Below, one piece after another: positions 33,314-35,311 of a stretch of DNA of 35,311 nucleotides. Under the pieces are notes generated by a model. That model saw only the letters and a program-made list of their open reading frames with translations. It was not told where the DNA came from and made no database searches. Each line of letters starts with the position of its first letter. Position 1 is the first letter of the stretch. The stretch is from Pseudomonas folii (lineage in GTDB: Bacteria; Pseudomonadota; Gammaproteobacteria; Pseudomonadales; Pseudomonadaceae). The stretch spans positions 1-35,311 of the forward strand of contig NZ_JACONW010000053.1 in assembly GCF_014357575.1 (NCBI RefSeq), written 5' to 3'. Made by a program: the position numbers and the translations under genes.

Positions 33314-33910
33314 TTAGATCACGGAGTGTTCTGGCGGGTGATGCAGGCTGATCTTGCTGTCATAAAGCACGTTGATCAGCTCGACGATCATGATTGCCGT
33401 CAGCCCCCAGATTTTGAACTCGCCATAACGATAGCTGGGCACGTACCAACTTTGACCTTGATAGTCGATGCGGTGGGTATGCTCACGGGTGTCCTGACGA
33501 AAGAACTCCAGCGGCACACTGAACACGGCGGCGATTTCGGCATCGTTGGGGCGGTACTCGACGAAGTCAGGAATCAACCCCACATAAGGCGTGACCTTGA
33601 TACCGTGCTTGGAGATCAACGGACTGAGCGGACCGATCACTTCAACCAGCCCCGGCGGCAGACCGATCTCTTCCTCGGCTTCGCGCAGCGCGGTGAAGAT
33701 CAGGTCAGTGTCTTCCGGGTCACGTCGACCACCAGGAAAGGCCACTTCACCACCGTGAGTCGACAGCCCGCTGGCACGCAGCGTCAGAATCAGTTCCGGC
33801 TCGTCGCTGCGGGTAATCGGCAGCAACACCGCAGCTTCGGGGAAAAGTCGATCCGTCTCAAAGGTGCTCGGCGTATGACTGCTTACGCGGCGAAGTAGCT
33901 CATCCAGCAT
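33314..33910 (-). CDS. Nudix hydrolase, probable CoA pyrophosphatase (NudL-like)
   Basis: A 198-aa Nudix protein with the CoA-pyrophosphatase subfamily signature LTLRASGLSTHGGEVAFPGG (43-62, before RRDPED) running into the Nudix helix ALREAEEEIGL (74-84). It would split coenzyme A or its esters into phosphopantetheine and 3',5'-ADP. The C-terminal part includes YRYGEFKIWGLTAIMI, typical of the group. It is divergent from the second Nudix gene, with a 156-bp gap. Confidence 0.9.
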   Translation of the reverse strand: MLDELLRRVSSHTPSTFETDRLFPEAAVLLPITRSDEPELILTLRASGLSTHGGEVAFPGGRRDPEDTDLIFTALREAEEEIGLPPGLVEVIGPLSPLISKHGIKVTPYVGLIPDFVEYRPNDAEIAAVFSVPLEFFRQDTREHTHRIDYQGQSWYVPSYRYGEFKIWGLTAIMIVELINVLYDSKISLHHPPEHSVI

Positions 33911-34018
33911 GGGAAATCTCGATCTGTTGCCTACCCGGCATCATGCACCAAAGTGGCGAACTGCCCAAGCCCTCGCAGGACAATGTGGACAAGACTAAAG
34001 CGCAGCTTGCCGATCACC

Positions 34019-34034
34019 CTTGGCACACGCCAAG
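34019..34034. promoter_or_regulatory. Perfect 6-bp inverted repeat between divergent Nudix genes
   Basis: CTTGGCACACGCCAAG has perfect CTTGGC/GCCAAG arms with a 4-base centre, 33 bp before the plus-strand Nudix start. It could be an operator, but the length is short enough for chance. Confidence 0.25.
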
Positions 34035-34066
34035 ATAGCGACTGAATTCAGCAATTGAACCTGTCC

Positions 34067-34618
34067 ATGAAATTCTGCAGCCAATGCGGCAAACCGGTCA
34101 TACAGCGCGTTCCCGAAGGCGATAGTCGCCTGCGCTTTGTCTGCGAACACTGTCAGACCATTCACTATCAGAACCCCAATATTGTTGCGGGCTGTCTGGC
34201 CGTGTGGGATGGCAAGGTCTTGCTCTGCCGTCGCGCCATCGAGCCGCGCCTGGGTTTCTGGACCTTGCCAGCCGGGTTCATGGAAAACGGCGAGACCATG
34301 GAGCAGGCGGCTCGCCGGGAAACCTACGAGGAAGCCTGTGCGACACCGGGCGAGCTGAACCTGTACATGCTGGTGGATGTGGCGCACATCAATCAGGTCC
34401 ACGTGTTCTTCCGGGGAGAACTGGCCACACCGGAATTCGCCGCGGGAACTGAAAGCCTGGAAGTCGGCCTGTTCGATGAAGCGGACATACCGTGGTCGGA
34501 CCTGGCTTTCATGACCGTCCGGCGTGCCCTAGAATGCTTCTTCGCTGATCGTCGTGAGCAGGCTTACCCTGTGCGTAACGAAGCCCTGCCGCCATCGCGG
34601 CCCATTCAAGACACTTAA
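34067..34618 (+). CDS. Nudix hydrolase with N-terminal zinc ribbon (COG1051-like)
   Basis: A 183-aa Nudix hydrolase preceded by a four-cysteine ribbon (Cys4, Cys7, Cys26, Cys29: MKFCSQCG and VCEHCQ), similar to NADH-pyrophosphatase-type ribbons. The Nudix box at 70-92 (GFMENGETMEQAARRETYEE then ACA) keeps all glutamates; the usual last glycine is Cys91. ADP-ribose or a related dinucleotide is a likely substrate class. ATG at 34067 is chosen over an upstream TTG because it matches family N-termini, though no good ribosome binding site is seen. Confidence 0.9.
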   Translation: MKFCSQCGKPVIQRVPEGDSRLRFVCEHCQTIHYQNPNIVAGCLAVWDGKVLLCRRAIEPRLGFWTLPAGFMENGETMEQAARRETYEEACATPGELNLYMLVDVAHINQVHVFFRGELATPEFAAGTESLEVGLFDEADIPWSDLAFMTVRRALECFFADRREQAYPVRNEALPPSRPIQDT

Positions 34619-34662
34619 TCAGGCCAGCCCATTACAGGCGCCGCTTCAGGGATACCGTTTCG

Positions 34663-35226
34663 ATGCGTTGGTTGCTCGCTGCTTTGTGCTTGTCTTTCAT
34701 GCCGTTGTCTCAGGCCTCGTTCACCCAGACCATTGTCCCCAAAGGCAGCGAGCAAAAGATCGTCGGCGAAAAGGTGATCAACGTTGAGAACATTGCCGAC
34801 AAGAAAATCGACAAGGTGCTGGTGCTCAAGTCAGCGCGGCAACTGCAACTGATCAGTGGCGGCGAACCTCTCAAGACGTATCGTATTTCCCTGGGCAAGC
34901 AACCCAAGGGCACAAAACTCAAGGAAGGCGACCAGCGCACGCCTGAAGGGTTCTACTGGCTGGACTGGCGCAAGACCAGCACCAATTACAACCTGTCGAT
35001 GCACATCTCTTACCCGAACGCGGCGGACACCGAACGCTCGAAACGCGAAGGGGTAAAACCGGGCAGCATGATCATGATTCATGGCACGCCAGTGGATGAG
35101 GAATACCCGGAGTGGTACTTCCACACGCTGGACTGGACCAACGGCTGCATCGCGCTGAAGAACAACGACATGCGGGAAGTGTGGGGTCTGGTGAAGGACG
35201 GCACGATGATTGAGATCAGGCCGTAA
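34663..35226 (+). CDS. Exported L,D-transpeptidase (YkuD/ErfK-like)
   Basis: A 187-aa protein with a signal peptide (1-18, cleavage after SQA) and a YkuD domain (about 50-187). The catalytic region has His140 (MIHGTPV), His154 and DWTNGCIALKN with nucleophile Cys162; TNGC replaces the SHGC of classical members but is common in this branch. KEGDQRTPEGFYWL is also typical. It may cross-link peptidoglycan or trim or attach to it in the periplasm. It starts 44 bp after the Nudix gene, possibly in one operon. Confidence 0.9.
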   Translation: MRWLLAALCLSFMPLSQASFTQTIVPKGSEQKIVGEKVINVENIADKKIDKVLVLKSARQLQLISGGEPLKTYRISLGKQPKGTKLKEGDQRTPEGFYWLDWRKTSTNYNLSMHISYPNAADTERSKREGVKPGSMIMIHGTPVDEEYPEWYFHTLDWTNGCIALKNNDMREVWGLVKDGTMIEIRP

Positions 35227-35242
35227 AGAGAACACCGACACC

Positions 35243-35270
35243 TGTAGGAGCTGCCGAAGGCTGCGATGCG
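35243..35270. repeat. REP-like half element downstream of the L,D-transpeptidase
   Basis: TGTAGGAGCTGCCGAAGGCT followed by GCGATGCG has the form of a common Pseudomonas REP arm, with an internal GCCGAAGGC palindrome. The window ends before any partner arm could be seen. Confidence 0.55.
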
Positions 35271-35311
35271 ATTTATCTGATACACCGCCATAGCCGACAT
35301 AGGGCCCGGCA

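Overview
The window looks like a chromosomal segment of a Pseudomonas species, probably from the fluorescens/syringae side of the genus. The evidence is an intact seven-gene wsp surface-sensing operon, the Pseudomonas-type order ffh / rpsP-rimM-trmD-rplS / xerD / dsbC-hom-thrC / recJ, a DUF3509 gene (a family I associate with pseudomonads), and several families of Pseudomonas REP/REPIN-like inverted repeats between genes. The species cannot be fixed from sequence reading alone. Most of the window is conserved core genome. No prophage, transposase, CRISPR array, tRNA or rRNA was seen.

Region 1 (191-8793, minus strand) is wspA-wspB-wspC-wspD-wspE-wspF-wspR. It is a chemosensory pathway: receptor WspA, couplers WspB/WspD, methyltransferase WspC, methylesterase WspF, hybrid kinase WspE and diguanylate cyclase WspR. 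Four adjacent pairs overlap by 4 bp, so translation is probably coupled, and all key catalytic residues are present. The 484 bp ahead of wspA carry a possible promoter and two repeat elements.

Region 2 (9278-13887, minus) holds a DUF533/TerB-like membrane protein flanked by two related inverted repeats, an old-yellow-enzyme family oxidoreductase, recJ and yaeQ. The OYE-like gene has a 5' leader that can fold so that its ribosome binding site is paired.

Region 3 (14164-18040) is the most accessory-looking stretch. It has an exported TIGR02285-type periplasmic protein, a DUF3509 gene followed by three consecutive stem-loops ending in an intrinsic terminator (a candidate small RNA or structured 3' UTR), and a large BvgS-like sensor that stops inside a degenerate histidine-kinase dimerisation domain and has no ATPase domain.

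Region 4 (18145-26538, minus) is thrC, hom, dsbC, xerD, the ribosomal operon rpsP-rimM-trmD-rplS with a recognisable promoter and terminator, and ffh. ffh is followed by four tandem hairpins.

Region 5 (26748-35226) contains ypjD and a CorC/CNNM-type CBS protein (probably one operon), an MHS-family transporter whose promoter carries a long dyad across the -10 box, purT convergent with it, a VUT-family queuosine-precursor transporter, a gamma-carbonic anhydrase plus DUF1289 pair, two divergent Nudix hydrolases and a periplasmic L,D-transpeptidase-like protein.
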